This document shows, in pieces, positions 25,941 through 34,748 of a DNA stretch of 64,000 nucleotides (its first letter is position 1; every line of letters begins with the position of its first letter). The stretch comes from DSYU01 sp964437595. Lineage in GTDB: Bacteria; Chloroflexota; Anaerolineae; Anaerolineales; Anaerolineaceae. The stretch is taken from the NCBI GenBank assembly GCA_964437595.1, contig CAYTHO010000014.1, positions 21,305 to 85,304 of the forward strand, written 5' to 3'. The notes under the pieces are model-generated. The model was given only the letters and a program-made list of their open reading frames with translations, did not search any database and was not told the origin of the DNA. Both the position numbers and the translations under genes were made by a program.

Positions 25941-26257
25941 TTATATAAGGAAATAAGTCATACTCCATTGCGCCTCTTGTTATAGTACAATAACAGCAAC
26001 TCCTGTATGCTGCCAAGAACTCTGGGATTCATCTCGTTGTGAAATTCCCTGGTTCTTATTGGAATCAATGAATGAGGCACTGGTCACCTCCCTTTACCAA
26101 ACCAATTCAAAATGATCGCTGGAAGTTAACGACATTCCGCTCTGTATTGCGGGCGAGTGTCGTTGAGGTGATTCTGCATGCCCATCGTGATATAAAAATG
26201 ATGTAGAACTCATGTTTATCGTTGAAAAATCAAAAATGTATTAAGAATGGAGCTGCC
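25941..26257 (+). other. Non-coding leader upstream of the formate dehydrogenase locus
   Basis: About 317 bases without a gene. It contains a near-perfect 18-bp palindrome at 25978-25995 and a hairpin at 26128-26164 (AACGACA...TGTCGTT with an inner CCGC/GCGG stem). I could not match the leader to a known riboswitch. Confidence 0.5.
25978..25995. promoter_or_regulatory. 18-bp near-palindrome, possible operator of the formate dehydrogenase locus
   Basis: TGTTATAGTACAATAACA is symmetric apart from one pair. The GTTA/TAAC arms recall Rex (NADH-sensing) operators, but they are two bases further apart than the Rex consensus, so the regulator is uncertain. Confidence 0.4.
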
Positions 26258-26776
26258 ATGTACGATAGCATCACCCGAGAAATCCCCGCGAACGACCCAA
26301 CGCTAGTGCCAGAAAAATTAGTGATTATCGATCAGGTCATTTCCGAGAATAAGGAACGGCCTGGGGCCACGATGATTGTACTGAACGAACTGCAAGCGAA
26401 GATTGGTTACATTTCGGAACCGATGGAGCAGTATATCGCCAGGCATCTGGAAGTGCCATTGAGCGCTGTTCACGGCGTGGTTACCTTTTATTCATTCTTT
26501 ACCAATAAACCGCGTGGAAAGCACACGATCAAATTCTGCATGGGCACTGCCTGCTACGTGGGCGGCACCCAGCAGTTGATCGACAAAGCAAAACAACTGT
26601 TGGGCATTGATGTGGGTGAAACGACTGCTGATGGTCAAATCACCCTGGAAGTGTGCCGCTGTGTGGGGGCCTGCAGCCAGGCGCCCGTAGTCGTGGTCGA
26701 TGAGGAAGTAAAGGGACGCTTGCGCCCGAATAAATTCCCCCAGGTGATCAATCAGATTTCCAGGGCGCAAGAATAG
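26258..26776 (+). CDS. NuoE-like [2Fe-2S] thioredoxin-fold subunit (first copy)
   Basis: A 172-residue electron-transfer subunit of the NuoE/HndA/HydC family. The thioredoxin-like [2Fe-2S] domain has the four ligands in FCMGTAC (Cys94, Cys99) and CVGAC (Cys135, Cys139), with the helical HGVVTFYSFF segment before them. In bifurcating hydrogenases and formate dehydrogenases this subunit partners the NuoF-like flavoprotein. The ATG at 26258 is chosen because GGAG lies 5 bases upstream; an in-frame start 12 codons earlier has none. It is the first gene of the formate dehydrogenase locus, with the HndB-like gene 63 bases downstream. Confidence 0.92.
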   Translation: MYDSITREIPANDPTLVPEKLVIIDQVISENKERPGATMIVLNELQAKIGYISEPMEQYIARHLEVPLSAVHGVVTFYSFFTNKPRGKHTIKFCMGTACYVGGTQQLIDKAKQLLGIDVGETTADGQITLEVCRCVGACSQAPVVVVDEEVKGRLRPNKFPQVINQISRAQE

Positions 26777-26839
26777 CCGATCAAGACTCATCATCATTCA
26801 TACGAACATCCCGAATCGATCTATTTATAAGGAGTATCG

Positions 26840-27208
26840 ATGAGCGCAATAAAATCCCTTGATGATTTGAAACGACTTCGCGAACAGGCTTTAGAAAAGC
26901 GGCAGGTCAAAAGCGTTTCTGGCGCTGTTCAAGTGATTGTTGGCATGGGCACCTGCGGCATCGCCGCTGGCGCGCGCGATACGATGAAAAGCATTCTCAA
27001 GTACATCGAGGAAAATAACCTGAGCGGGATCACCATCACGCAAACCGGATGCATTGGCATGTGTGAGAAAGAGCCCATCGTTCAGGTCGTTATTGGTGAA
27101 GCACCCAGAGTTACCTATGGTAAAGTTACGCCCGAAGTTGCCGAGCGAATTATCCATGAACATGTGGTGTTTGGTAAACCCGTCAAAGATCATATTGTTG
27201 AAGTTTAA
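26840..27208 (+). CDS. HndB-like [2Fe-2S] ferredoxin-domain subunit
   Basis: A 122-residue thioredoxin-like ferredoxin of the HndB type, found in NADP-reducing hydrogenase and related complexes. The family landmarks GMGTCGIAAGAR and TGCIGMCEKEP supply three cysteines, which is normal for HndB proteins. It lies between the NuoE-like gene and the NuoF-like gene and has an AAGGAG site. The gap to the next start is 11 bases. Its role in the complex is to relay electrons or support assembly; that is known of the family only in outline. Confidence 0.88.
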   Translation: MSAIKSLDDLKRLREQALEKRQVKSVSGAVQVIVGMGTCGIAAGARDTMKSILKYIEENNLSGITITQTGCIGMCEKEPIVQVVIGEAPRVTYGKVTPEVAERIIHEHVVFGKPVKDHIVEV

Positions 27209-27219
27209 CAGGTAAAAAC

Positions 27220-29001
27220 ATGGCACTTTTCCGATCTCATGTTCTGGTCTGCGTCGATCCTGAATGTCTTGCAAAGGGCGCCCATGCTGTGCTGGACGCG
27301 CTGCAAGACGAACTGGTCGTCCAGGGCCTGATCAATGAAATCCAGGTACTGGAAACCTCGCGAATCGGGGGCTGCGCTGATGGGCCAGAAATCATGGTTT
27401 ACCCTGAAGGCGTGCATTACATCGGCCTGAGCGAGAACGATATTCCTTATCTGGTCGAAGAACACTTCCTGAAGGGCCGGGTGGTTGAAAAATTCCGCAA
27501 GCCAGTGGTAGTCACAACAGATGAAGAGCTTGGCCCACCCAAACCCAAAGAAGTACGCGTAGTTCTGCGCAACTGCGGTAAGATCGACCCTGAAAATATC
27601 GAGGATTACATTGCCGAGGATGGCTATGCCGCGCTTGCCAAAGTGCTGGGCGAAATGCAGCCCCAGGAAGTGATCGATGAAGTTTTGCGATCGGGCCTGC
27701 GGGGACGCGGCGGGGCAGGTTTCTCGACCGGCAAGAAATGGCAGTTCTGCCGCAACACACCCGATTCGCCTAAGTACATTGTCTGCAACGCCGATGAGGG
27801 TGACCCGGGCGCATTTATGAACCGCCGCGTGCTGGAAGGCGACCCCCACTCGGTGCTTGAAGGCATGATTATCGCCGGTTATGCCATTGGCGCGAACATG
27901 GGGTATGTTTACTGCCGGGCCGAATATCCGCTGGCGGTAAGCACCTTCAACCTGGCGATTCAACAGGCGCGCACTTTTGGCCTGCTGGGCGACGACATCT
28001 TAGGTTCGGGCTTTTCTTTTGACCTGGAAGTACGTATGGGCGCCGGTGCTTTTGTGTGCGGCGAGGAAACCGCTTTAATTGCTTCCATCGAAGGCAAGCG
28101 CGGCGAGCCCCGCTCCCGCCCGCCCTTCCCCGCTGTGAAGGGGGTATGGCAGAAGCCGACCAACAACAACAATGTTGAAACCTATGCGAATGTGCCGCAG
28201 ATCATCCTCAAAGGCGCCGATTGGTTCGCTAGCATGGGAACCGAGAAGAGTAAAGGCACCAAAACCTTTGCCATCGGCGGGGATGTCAATCACACTGGGC
28301 TAATCGAGGTACCGCTGGGCATCACCCTGCGTGAAGTGATCTATGATGTCGCTGGCGGGATTAAGGATAACAAAGGTTACAAAGCCGTGCAGATTGGCGG
28401 CCCCATGGGCGGCTGCCTGCCTGCCAAATACCTGGACGAGAAGGTCGATTACGAAAACCTGGTCGCCGCCGGCGCGATGATGGGCTCGGGCGGTATGATC
28501 GTGATGGACGATGAGACCTGCATGGTGGACATCGCCCGGTTTTTCATGGAATTCACCCAGGATGAAAGCTGTGGTAAGTGCACGCCCTGCCGGATTGGCA
28601 CCCGCCGCCTGCTCGAAATTCTGCAAAACATTTGCAACGGTGAAGGACAGCCAGAGGATTTGGAGGAGCTGGATAATCTGTGCAAGCAGATCCAGGTCGC
28701 CAGCCTGTGCGGGCTGGGCCAGGGCGCGCCGAATCCGGTCGTTTCCACCCTTAAACATTTCCGGGACGAATATGAAGCGCACATCTACGATAAGCGCTGC
28801 CCCGCGAAAGTTTGCCGCCCACTGATTAATTACACAATTGTCGAAAACCTCTGCACCGGCTGCACCGTCTGCGCCCGCAACTGCCCCGTCAATGCAATCA
28901 CAGGCGAACGGCGCATGCCGCACAAGATCGATCCATCCATATGCATCCGCTGTGGCATCTGCAAGCAGGTGTGCAACTTCAACGCCGTGCTGGTGGAGTG
29001 A
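27220..29001 (+). CDS. NuoF-like NAD(P)H/FMN flavoprotein with C-terminal 2[4Fe-4S] ferredoxin (HndC/HydB type)
   Basis: A 593-residue catalytic subunit that exchanges electrons between NAD(P)H and iron-sulfur clusters. Residues 1-100 form a thioredoxin-like domain that keeps Cys11, Cys16 and Cys52 but has Arg where the third of four [2Fe-2S] cysteines is expected. Residues 115-440 hold the FMN/NADH fold with GRGGAGFSTGKKW (162-174) and CGEETALI. The cluster N3 motif is SCGKCTPC (Cys451, 454, 457) plus Cys497. A ferredoxin with two CxxCxxCxxxC motifs begins at Cys545 and Cys575. This layout is that of the bifurcating hydrogenase/formate dehydrogenase flavosubunit. No hydrogenase gene is in the window, so the partner is likely the formate dehydrogenase downstream. 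Confidence 0.93.
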   Translation: MALFRSHVLVCVDPECLAKGAHAVLDALQDELVVQGLINEIQVLETSRIGGCADGPEIMVYPEGVHYIGLSENDIPYLVEEHFLKGRVVEKFRKPVVVTTDEELGPPKPKEVRVVLRNCGKIDPENIEDYIAEDGYAALAKVLGEMQPQEVIDEVLRSGLRGRGGAGFSTGKKWQFCRNTPDSPKYIVCNADEGDPGAFMNRRVLEGDPHSVLEGMIIAGYAIGANMGYVYCRAEYPLAVSTFNLAIQQARTFGLLGDDILGSGFSFDLEVRMGAGAFVCGEETALIASIEGKRGEPRSRPPFPAVKGVWQKPTNNNNVETYANVPQIILKGADWFASMGTEKSKGTKTFAIGGDVNHTGLIEVPLGITLREVIYDVAGGIKDNKGYKAVQIGGPMGGCLPAKYLDEKVDYENLVAAGAMMGSGGMIVMDDETCMVDIARFFMEFTQDESCGKCTPCRIGTRRLLEILQNICNGEGQPEDLEELDNLCKQIQVASLCGLGQGAPNPVVSTLKHFRDEYEAHIYDKRCPAKVCRPLINYTIVENLCTGCTVCARNCPVNAITGERRMPHKIDPSICIRCGICKQVCNFNAVLVE

Positions 29002-29067
29002 CCCGCAGATATTCATCCGAAACTTGTGATGGTTGACAAGTAATAACAGCAAATGGAGACATGCAGT

Positions 29068-29601
29068 ATGGCCGATACACAAGCACCAGAACCACCTCAA
29101 GCCACTAAAGACCGGCTTGAAAACCGCGACATACCGAACATTGTGGCGATGGCGATTGAAAAGCATGGGGGCAGCAAAGACGCATTGATTCCGATTTTCA
29201 GCGAAATCAATGCTGCGCTTGGCTACATCCCGGCGCAGGCCATCAGCGAAGTCCGCCGCCAAATGAACGACCCGGCGAACCGGATCCTGCTCAGCGATAA
29301 CAAATTGTTTTCGGTTGTTAGTTTCTATCATATGTTTTCCACCCAGCCGCGCGGGCGCCATGTGGTCAAGTTCTGTGAAAGCGCTCCATGTCACGTGGTA
29401 GGCGGGCGGCAGGTATGGCAAGCACTGCGCGATGCGCTGCAAATTGAGAACGGTGAAACGACCCCAGACGGCAAATGGTCGCTGGTAACCACAAGCTGCC
29501 TGGGTGTTTGCAGTGTTGGCCCGGTGTTGCTGGTAGATGATGATATCTACGGTAACGTGACTGAAGCCGAAGTTGCTCAGATCCTGGCAAAATACGCCTG
29601 A
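29068..29601 (+). CDS. NuoE-like [2Fe-2S] thioredoxin-fold subunit (second copy)
   Basis: A 177-residue second NuoE-type subunit. The cluster ligands are FCESAPC (Cys103, Cys108) and CLGVC (Cys144, Cys148), and the SVVSFYHMFSTQPRG helix-strand precedes them. It is clearly a paralogue of the first copy, not a recent duplicate, since the two differ throughout. The ATG at 29068 has GGAG 9 bases upstream; an in-frame ATG five codons earlier lacks one. It lies 24 bases before the second NuoF-like gene and presumably pairs with it. Confidence 0.9.
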   Translation: MADTQAPEPPQATKDRLENRDIPNIVAMAIEKHGGSKDALIPIFSEINAALGYIPAQAISEVRRQMNDPANRILLSDNKLFSVVSFYHMFSTQPRGRHVVKFCESAPCHVVGGRQVWQALRDALQIENGETTPDGKWSLVTTSCLGVCSVGPVLLVDDDIYGNVTEAEVAQILAKYA

Positions 29602-29624
29602 GAGATGGAGGTAGAGAGCCGAGT

Positions 29625-31313
29625 ATGAAAACAATTCGTTCAATGATCCTGGTATCGGAAGATGAAGAGAGCAATCGACTGGGTGGACAGCAGTTGTTCC
29701 ATAACCTGCAAGCCGCGCTGCGCGAGTTTGGCCTGGAAGACGAAGTAGCGGTCTCTACAATTACTGATCTTGGGCGGCAGGATGCCCTGCCCCTGGTGAT
29801 GGTTTATCCAGAGGCGGTGATTTACGGGCCGGTTCGCCCATCGGACGCGCGCTTCTTGATCGAAGAGCATTTATATAAAGGGCGCATCGCCGAACGCCTG
29901 CTGGCGCCCGAACATGAAATGAGCGAGAACACGGCGTGGCTGAGCGCCCGCAAGGGCGCCCTGCCTGCCGAGCAGCGCGTTGTGCTACAGCGCGCCGGGC
30001 GGATTAACCCCGAAAGCATCGACGATTATATTGTCAACGATGGATACACCGCTTTGGGCAAAGCGCTGACCGAGATGAGCCCGGCTGGAGTGATCGCTGA
30101 GATAGAGAAATCGGGATTGCAAGGCCGCGGCGGCGCTGGTTTTCCGGTCGGGCGGAAATGGGGCTTCGTAGCCGGAACACAGGGAAGCCCAAAATACGTG
30201 GTTTGCAACGCGGACGAATCGGAACCGGGCACGTTCAAAGACCGGCTGATCATGGAGGGCGATCCGTTTGCGCTGGTTGAGGCAATGACCCTGGCAGGGT
30301 ATGCGATCGGCGCGAATGAAGGGTATATCTATATCCGCGGCGAATACGGGCTGGCTTATGAACGCGTGGAACACGCCATCGAACAGGCTCGCGCATATGG
30401 AGTGCTGGGAGAGAACATCTTTGGCAGTGCGTTCTCGTTCGATCTGCACATCCATGCCGGAGCTGGCGCATATATTTGCGGCGAGGAAACCGCCCTGCTG
30501 GAATCGCTAGAAGGCAAGCGCGGCGAGCCCCGCCAGCGCCCACCCTACCCTACCACCAACGGCCTTTGGGATAAGCCAACCCTGGTCAACAATGTTGAGA
30601 GCCTGGCGAACGTTCCGCCGATTATCCGCAACGGCGCGGAATGGTACCGCGCCATCGGAACTCCCAGCAGCCCAGGCACCAAAGTCTACACGATCATGGG
30701 GCAGATCAATACGCCGGGCGTGATCGAAGTGCCAATGGGGATTACCCTGCGCGAAGTGATCAGTATCTATGGGCACGGTATGAAGCCTGGCAGCACGTTC
30801 AAACTGGCTCAGACGGGTGGCTCCAGCGGATCGATCATCCCTGCCGCTCTCCAGGATACGCCAATGGATTTTGAAAGTTTCCGCAAAGCGGGGGTGGCGC
30901 TTGGCTCCGGCGCGCTGCTGATCTGTGACCAGACTACGTGTATTGTGGATTTAGCGAAGGTCTTGCTGCAGTTCTTCCGCTTTGAAAGCTGCGGAAAATG
31001 CACACCCTGCCGAATCGGCAGCCAGTGGGCGTACGAAACGCTGGACCGCATTACACATGGGCAGGGTAAATTGAGCGATATGGAATTTTTACCCGACCTG
31101 GCCAGGAAGATGGAGCTGGCTTCACACTGCGGTTTAGGACAGACCGCCGGCGTGCCGATGCGGGATATGATTAAAAATTTCCGTGAGGAAGTTGAGGCCC
31201 ACATTGTTCAGGGGGTCTGCCCCGCCGGGGTATGTTCGATGAAGGCAAAAAAGGCGGCTGGCAAGAAAGCGAAACTGGCTATGCCGGCCCGCGCAACACA
31301 GCCTGCAGGATAA
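29625..31313 (+). CDS. NuoF-like NAD(P)H/FMN flavoprotein (second copy, no ferredoxin tail)
   Basis: A 562-residue NuoF-type subunit. The N-terminal thioredoxin-like part has lost all cluster cysteines (ILVSEDEESNRLGGQ, then LPLVMVYPEAVIYGP). The FMN/NADH fold is intact with GRGGAGFPVGRKW and CGEETALLES, and the N3 motif SCGKCTPC is present. It stops after VCPAGVCSMK with a Lys/Ala-rich tail instead of the two-cluster ferredoxin found in the first copy. The difference suggests the two NuoF subunits have distinct electron partners. It is followed after 96 bases by the formate dehydrogenase gene. Confidence 0.92.
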   Translation: MKTIRSMILVSEDEESNRLGGQQLFHNLQAALREFGLEDEVAVSTITDLGRQDALPLVMVYPEAVIYGPVRPSDARFLIEEHLYKGRIAERLLAPEHEMSENTAWLSARKGALPAEQRVVLQRAGRINPESIDDYIVNDGYTALGKALTEMSPAGVIAEIEKSGLQGRGGAGFPVGRKWGFVAGTQGSPKYVVCNADESEPGTFKDRLIMEGDPFALVEAMTLAGYAIGANEGYIYIRGEYGLAYERVEHAIEQARAYGVLGENIFGSAFSFDLHIHAGAGAYICGEETALLESLEGKRGEPRQRPPYPTTNGLWDKPTLVNNVESLANVPPIIRNGAEWYRAIGTPSSPGTKVYTIMGQINTPGVIEVPMGITLREVISIYGHGMKPGSTFKLAQTGGSSGSIIPAALQDTPMDFESFRKAGVALGSGALLICDQTTCIVDLAKVLLQFFRFESCGKCTPCRIGSQWAYETLDRITHGQGKLSDMEFLPDLARKMELASHCGLGQTAGVPMRDMIKNFREEVEAHIVQGVCPAGVCSMKAKKAAGKKAKLAMPARATQPAG

Positions 31314-31409
31314 AACCAATTTAGAAGACCACCGAAACAGCGCTCTTATCACAATCAAAAAACGCTACTGCTTCGGTTCGATCAGGACATTATTTAGGGA
31401 GACTCCGTT

Positions 31410-34106
31410 ATGGATAAAAAGATTTTCATTGATGGAACAGAAATCGCTTTTGAAGGGAACAAAACTGTACTTCAAGTGGCGCGGGAAAATGGTGTGTATG
31501 TTCCCTCGCTGTGCTACCATCCCAAATTCGGGCCAGCCAGTAACTGCCGCGTGTGCCTGGTTGAGGTGGAAGGCATGCGCGGTTTGCAGGCATCTTGTGC
31601 TCTGGCGGCCAACGATGGCATGAAAATTAAAACCAGTTCGCCGCTGGTTCTGGAAGCCCGCAGGATGGTTGTCAACATGCTGCTTTCAAACGGGAACCAT
31701 GACTGCCTGGCGTGCGAAGTGAATGGCGACTGCGAGCTTCAGGATGCAGCTTATAACCTTGGCATTGAAGTTCCGTCTTTCATCATCGAACAGAAGATCC
31801 CCAGAGATAATTCGGCGGCTTTTATCATGCGCGACCCCAACAAATGCATTCTGTGCGGACGATGCATTGAAGGGTGCAACCAGCTTGTCGTAAACGAGGT
31901 TCTGTCTTACGGGTACCGCGGTTGGAACAAGCGGGTTATATGCGATACGGACTTGCCCATGGGGCAATCGACCTGCGTGCAGTGCGGCGAATGCGTACAG
32001 CTTTGCCCTGTTGGCGCCCTGATCGACAAAAAAGGTATTGGAAAGGCGCGCGCCTGGGAAACGAGAAAAGTACGGACCACCTGCCCTTACTGCGGCGTGG
32101 GCTGCCAGATTTACCTGCACATGAAGGGTGATAAGATCATTCGCACCACCGGCGTGGACGGGGCCGAGCCGAACCAGGGTCACCTGTGCGTGAAAGGCCG
32201 CTACGCTTATGACTTCATTTATTCCAAAGATCGCCTCACCACTCCGTTGATCCGTGAAGGAGAAGGTTTCCGCGAAGCCACCTGGGACGAGGCGCTCGAT
32301 CTTATCGCGAACAAGTTCAAGCAGATTATCAAGGAATCCGGGCCAGATGCCATCGCGGGCGTAAGCTGTTCACGAAGCCTCAACGAAAATTCGTACGCGA
32401 TGCAGAAAATGTTAAGGGGGGCCATTGGTACGAACAACGTAGACAACTGCGCCCGTACCTGACACGCCCCCACGGTTGCCGGTCTGGCAACCTCCTTCGG
32501 CTCGGGCGCGATGACCAACTCGTTCAACGAGATTAAAAATGCCAAACTGCTTTTCCTGATCGGTACCAACACGACCGAAGCCCATCCTGTGGCTGCTTAT
32601 TTCATGAAGCAGGCTGTGAACAACGGCACCAAGCTGATCGTGGTCGATCCGAGAAAACATGCCATGGCAAAGCGGGCGCAGCTCTTTGCTCAGATCAAAG
32701 TTGGCTCAGACGTGGCCTTCTTGAATGGGCTTATGCATGTATTGCTCACTGAGGACCTGTACGACAAAGAATTTGTCGCGGCGAACTGTGAGAATTTTGA
32801 GGAACTTAAATCCGCGATTTTGCGCTACCCCCCCGAAAAGGCTGCGGAAATATCCGGGGTGCCGGTTGAGATGATCCAGGAGATCGCTCGAACGCTGGCG
32901 TCTGTTAAACCCGCGATGGTATTCTATACCCTTGGCATCACGGAACATACCTGCGGGAAGAATAATGTGATGACGGTTGCCAACCTGCAGATGCTGCTGG
33001 GCAATATGGGCCAGGAAAGCGCGGGCGTCAACCCACTGCGCGGGCAGAATAACGTTCAAGGCGCGTGTGATATGGGCGCGCTGCCAGGGACCTTCCTCGG
33101 TTATCAGGCCGTAACCAACCCGGAAAGCCGGGCGAAGTTCGGCGCGGCATGGGGTATTAGCCCTGATAAGCTTTCGGACAAGATCGGGCTGATGATGCCG
33201 GATATGATGGCGGGACTGCCGGAGAAGAAGATCCGCGCATTCTACATCTACGGCGAAAACCTGGCCAACTCGGAGCCAAACATCACCCACGTTGAACATG
33301 AGCTTGGGTCTGCCGAATTCATTGTGGTTAATGAAATTTTCCTTAATGAAACCACCCGTTTTGCCCACGTAGTTTTGCCGACCGCGGCCTGGGGCGAGGA
33401 TGATGGGACATTCACGAACAGCGAACGCCGGGTGAACCGCGTGCGCAAGATTAAGAATGCCCCCGGGCAGGCAAAGCCAAGCTGGTGGATTTTCAAAGAA
33501 ATTGCAAAACGAATGGGTATGCCGGAATGGCAGTCGAACAGCGCCCAGGAAATCTGGGATAACGAAGTATCGGTGCTCGCTCCAGCGTATGCCGGGATCA
33601 AGTACTCGCGGCTGGAAGGGGATGGCCTGCAGTGGCCCTGCCCCACGCTCGACCACCCGGGGACGCGGTTCCTGCACAAAGGCGGAAAATTCTCGCGAGG
33701 CCAGGGGCTGTTCAAGGGAATCGATTGGACGCCGCCGGCAGAAGTGGAAGATGCGGAATACCCGTTTGTGCTCAGCACAGGACGGCGCCTGTTCCACTAC
33801 CACACCCGCACGCAGACCGGACGGTCTGGGCTCGACCAGATGCTTTCGGAAGAAACAGCAGACATCTCTCCCGCGGATGCGAAGAGGCTTGGCATTGCCA
33901 ACCATGAGTTCATCACCGTCAGTTCGCGGCGCGGTTCGGTGCGGGTGAAGGCCAGAATCACGGATGAAGTTCCGCGCGGCCTGGTTTGGATGTCGTTCCA
34001 CTTCCGTGAAGGAAATGCGAACTGGCTTACCAACAACGTGTTCGATCCCGATACCAAAACAGCAGAATACAAAGCCTGCGCCGTGAAGATCGAAAAAATC
34101 AAGTAA
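31410..34106 (+). CDS. fdhF: Selenocysteine formate dehydrogenase with NuoG-like N-terminal iron-sulfur domains
   Basis: An 898-residue molybdenum/tungsten formate dehydrogenase read through an in-frame TGA at 32460-32462 (residue 351, selenocysteine). The residues around it, NVDNCART-U-HAPTVAGLATSFG, are the catalytic Sec signature of formate dehydrogenase H. Residues 1-200 are NuoG-like: [2Fe-2S] Cys35, 46, 49, 63; His97/Cys99/102/108; and two [4Fe-4S] sets starting at Cys146 and Cys189. The molybdopterin part opens with CPYCGVGC (Cys225, 228, 232) and Cys260. It oxidises formate or reduces CO2 and passes electrons to the NuoE/F-type partners upstream. No signal peptide is present, so it is cytoplasmic. 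Translation needs SelA/B/C/D, none of which is in the window. The single-frame call is supported by the SECIS hairpin. Confidence 0.95.
32474..32492 (+). promoter_or_regulatory. Bacterial SECIS hairpin
   Basis: Eleven bases after the UGA, GGTTGCC and GGCAACC form a 7-bp stem around the loop GGTCT. The same GGUCU loop occurs in the Escherichia coli fdhF SECIS element, where SelB binds. This placement and loop support read-through as selenocysteine. Confidence 0.9.
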
Positions 34107-34190
34107 CAAAATGTTTCCGTGCCCCTGGGCAAATGGCAGTCACATTTGGCTCAGGGGCGCGGGACTGTACATCTTCGTAGGAGGACGAAC

Positions 34191-34685
34191 ATGGATATCC
34201 GAAAAATCTATGAATATGCGCTCCAACGCGAGCATGAGGGAAAGCGGTTTTTCCTCGATAATGCTGAACGGTTGGGTCATGCAGCGGCTGTCAATGCTTT
34301 CAAAGAACTGGCCGCCGAAGAACAGAAACACATCGAATTTATTGAAAGGCAAATTGCGGGCCTGGATTCGGGCAAACCCGTCAGCAGCGCTGCATTGAAG
34401 GAAGAACTTGAGGGTAAAGGTTTCTTTTCCTACAGGGCAGCCTCTGAGTTGCTGGATCAGACTGTGCTGGAGGCGATGGTGCCTGACCTGCCGGTGCTGC
34501 GCATGGCTTACCTGATCGAAAGAGATTTTACCGAATTTTACGACAAAGCAGCCGGCGAGGCCGAAGGTGAGGCGAAAGAAGTGCTCCACCTGCTGGCCAG
34601 GTGGGAAAGCTCCCACGAGGTGCTGTTCAAGAAAATGCACGATCAGGCCTTCGAAGCCTATTCCAAGATGCCCTGGGGCGGGTAG
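34191..34685 (+). CDS. Rubrerythrin-like ferritin-fold protein
   Basis: A 164-residue four-helix protein of the rubrerythrin/ferritin-like superfamily. Carboxylate and histidine pairs typical of a di-iron site are visible: EHEGKRFF in helix 1, EEQKHIEF (ExxH) in helix 2, ERDFTEFY in helix 3 and ESSHEVLF (ExxH) in helix 4. The C-terminal rubredoxin domain of classical rubrerythrins is absent. Such proteins reduce peroxide or handle iron in anaerobes, which would protect the oxygen-sensitive formate dehydrogenase encoded just upstream. The ATG at 34191 follows a GGAGG site; longer in-frame starts have no site. Confidence 0.88.
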   Translation: MDIRKIYEYALQREHEGKRFFLDNAERLGHAAAVNAFKELAAEEQKHIEFIERQIAGLDSGKPVSSAALKEELEGKGFFSYRAASELLDQTVLEAMVPDLPVLRMAYLIERDFTEFYDKAAGEAEGEAKEVLHLLARWESSHEVLFKKMHDQAFEAYSKMPWGG

Positions 34686-34748
34686 GCTCACCTTGCCGCT
34701 TGATCGCACCAGGGTATTCCAGGCCGAAGGACGATAAAGAGAAACACG

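Noticed and set aside
25978..25995. Calling the palindrome a Rex operator
   Set aside because: The half-site spacing is two bases too long for the Rex consensus.
28300..29643. Minus-strand open frame of 447 codons across the NuoF/NuoE genes
   Set aside because: Antisense shadow of two clear iron-sulfur genes with no ribosome-binding site.
26258..31313. Calling the NuoE/NuoF genes respiratory complex I or a hydrogenase operon
   Set aside because: No complex I membrane subunits and no hydrogenase catalytic subunit are in the window; the formate dehydrogenase is the only catalytic partner seen.
31410..32462. Reading the formate dehydrogenase as a pseudogene truncated by TGA
   Set aside because: The TGA is at the Sec position, the frame continues cleanly for 548 codons, and a SECIS hairpin follows.
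32706..34109. Minus-strand open frame of 467 codons opposite the formate dehydrogenase
   Set aside because: Antisense shadow of the molybdopterin domain.
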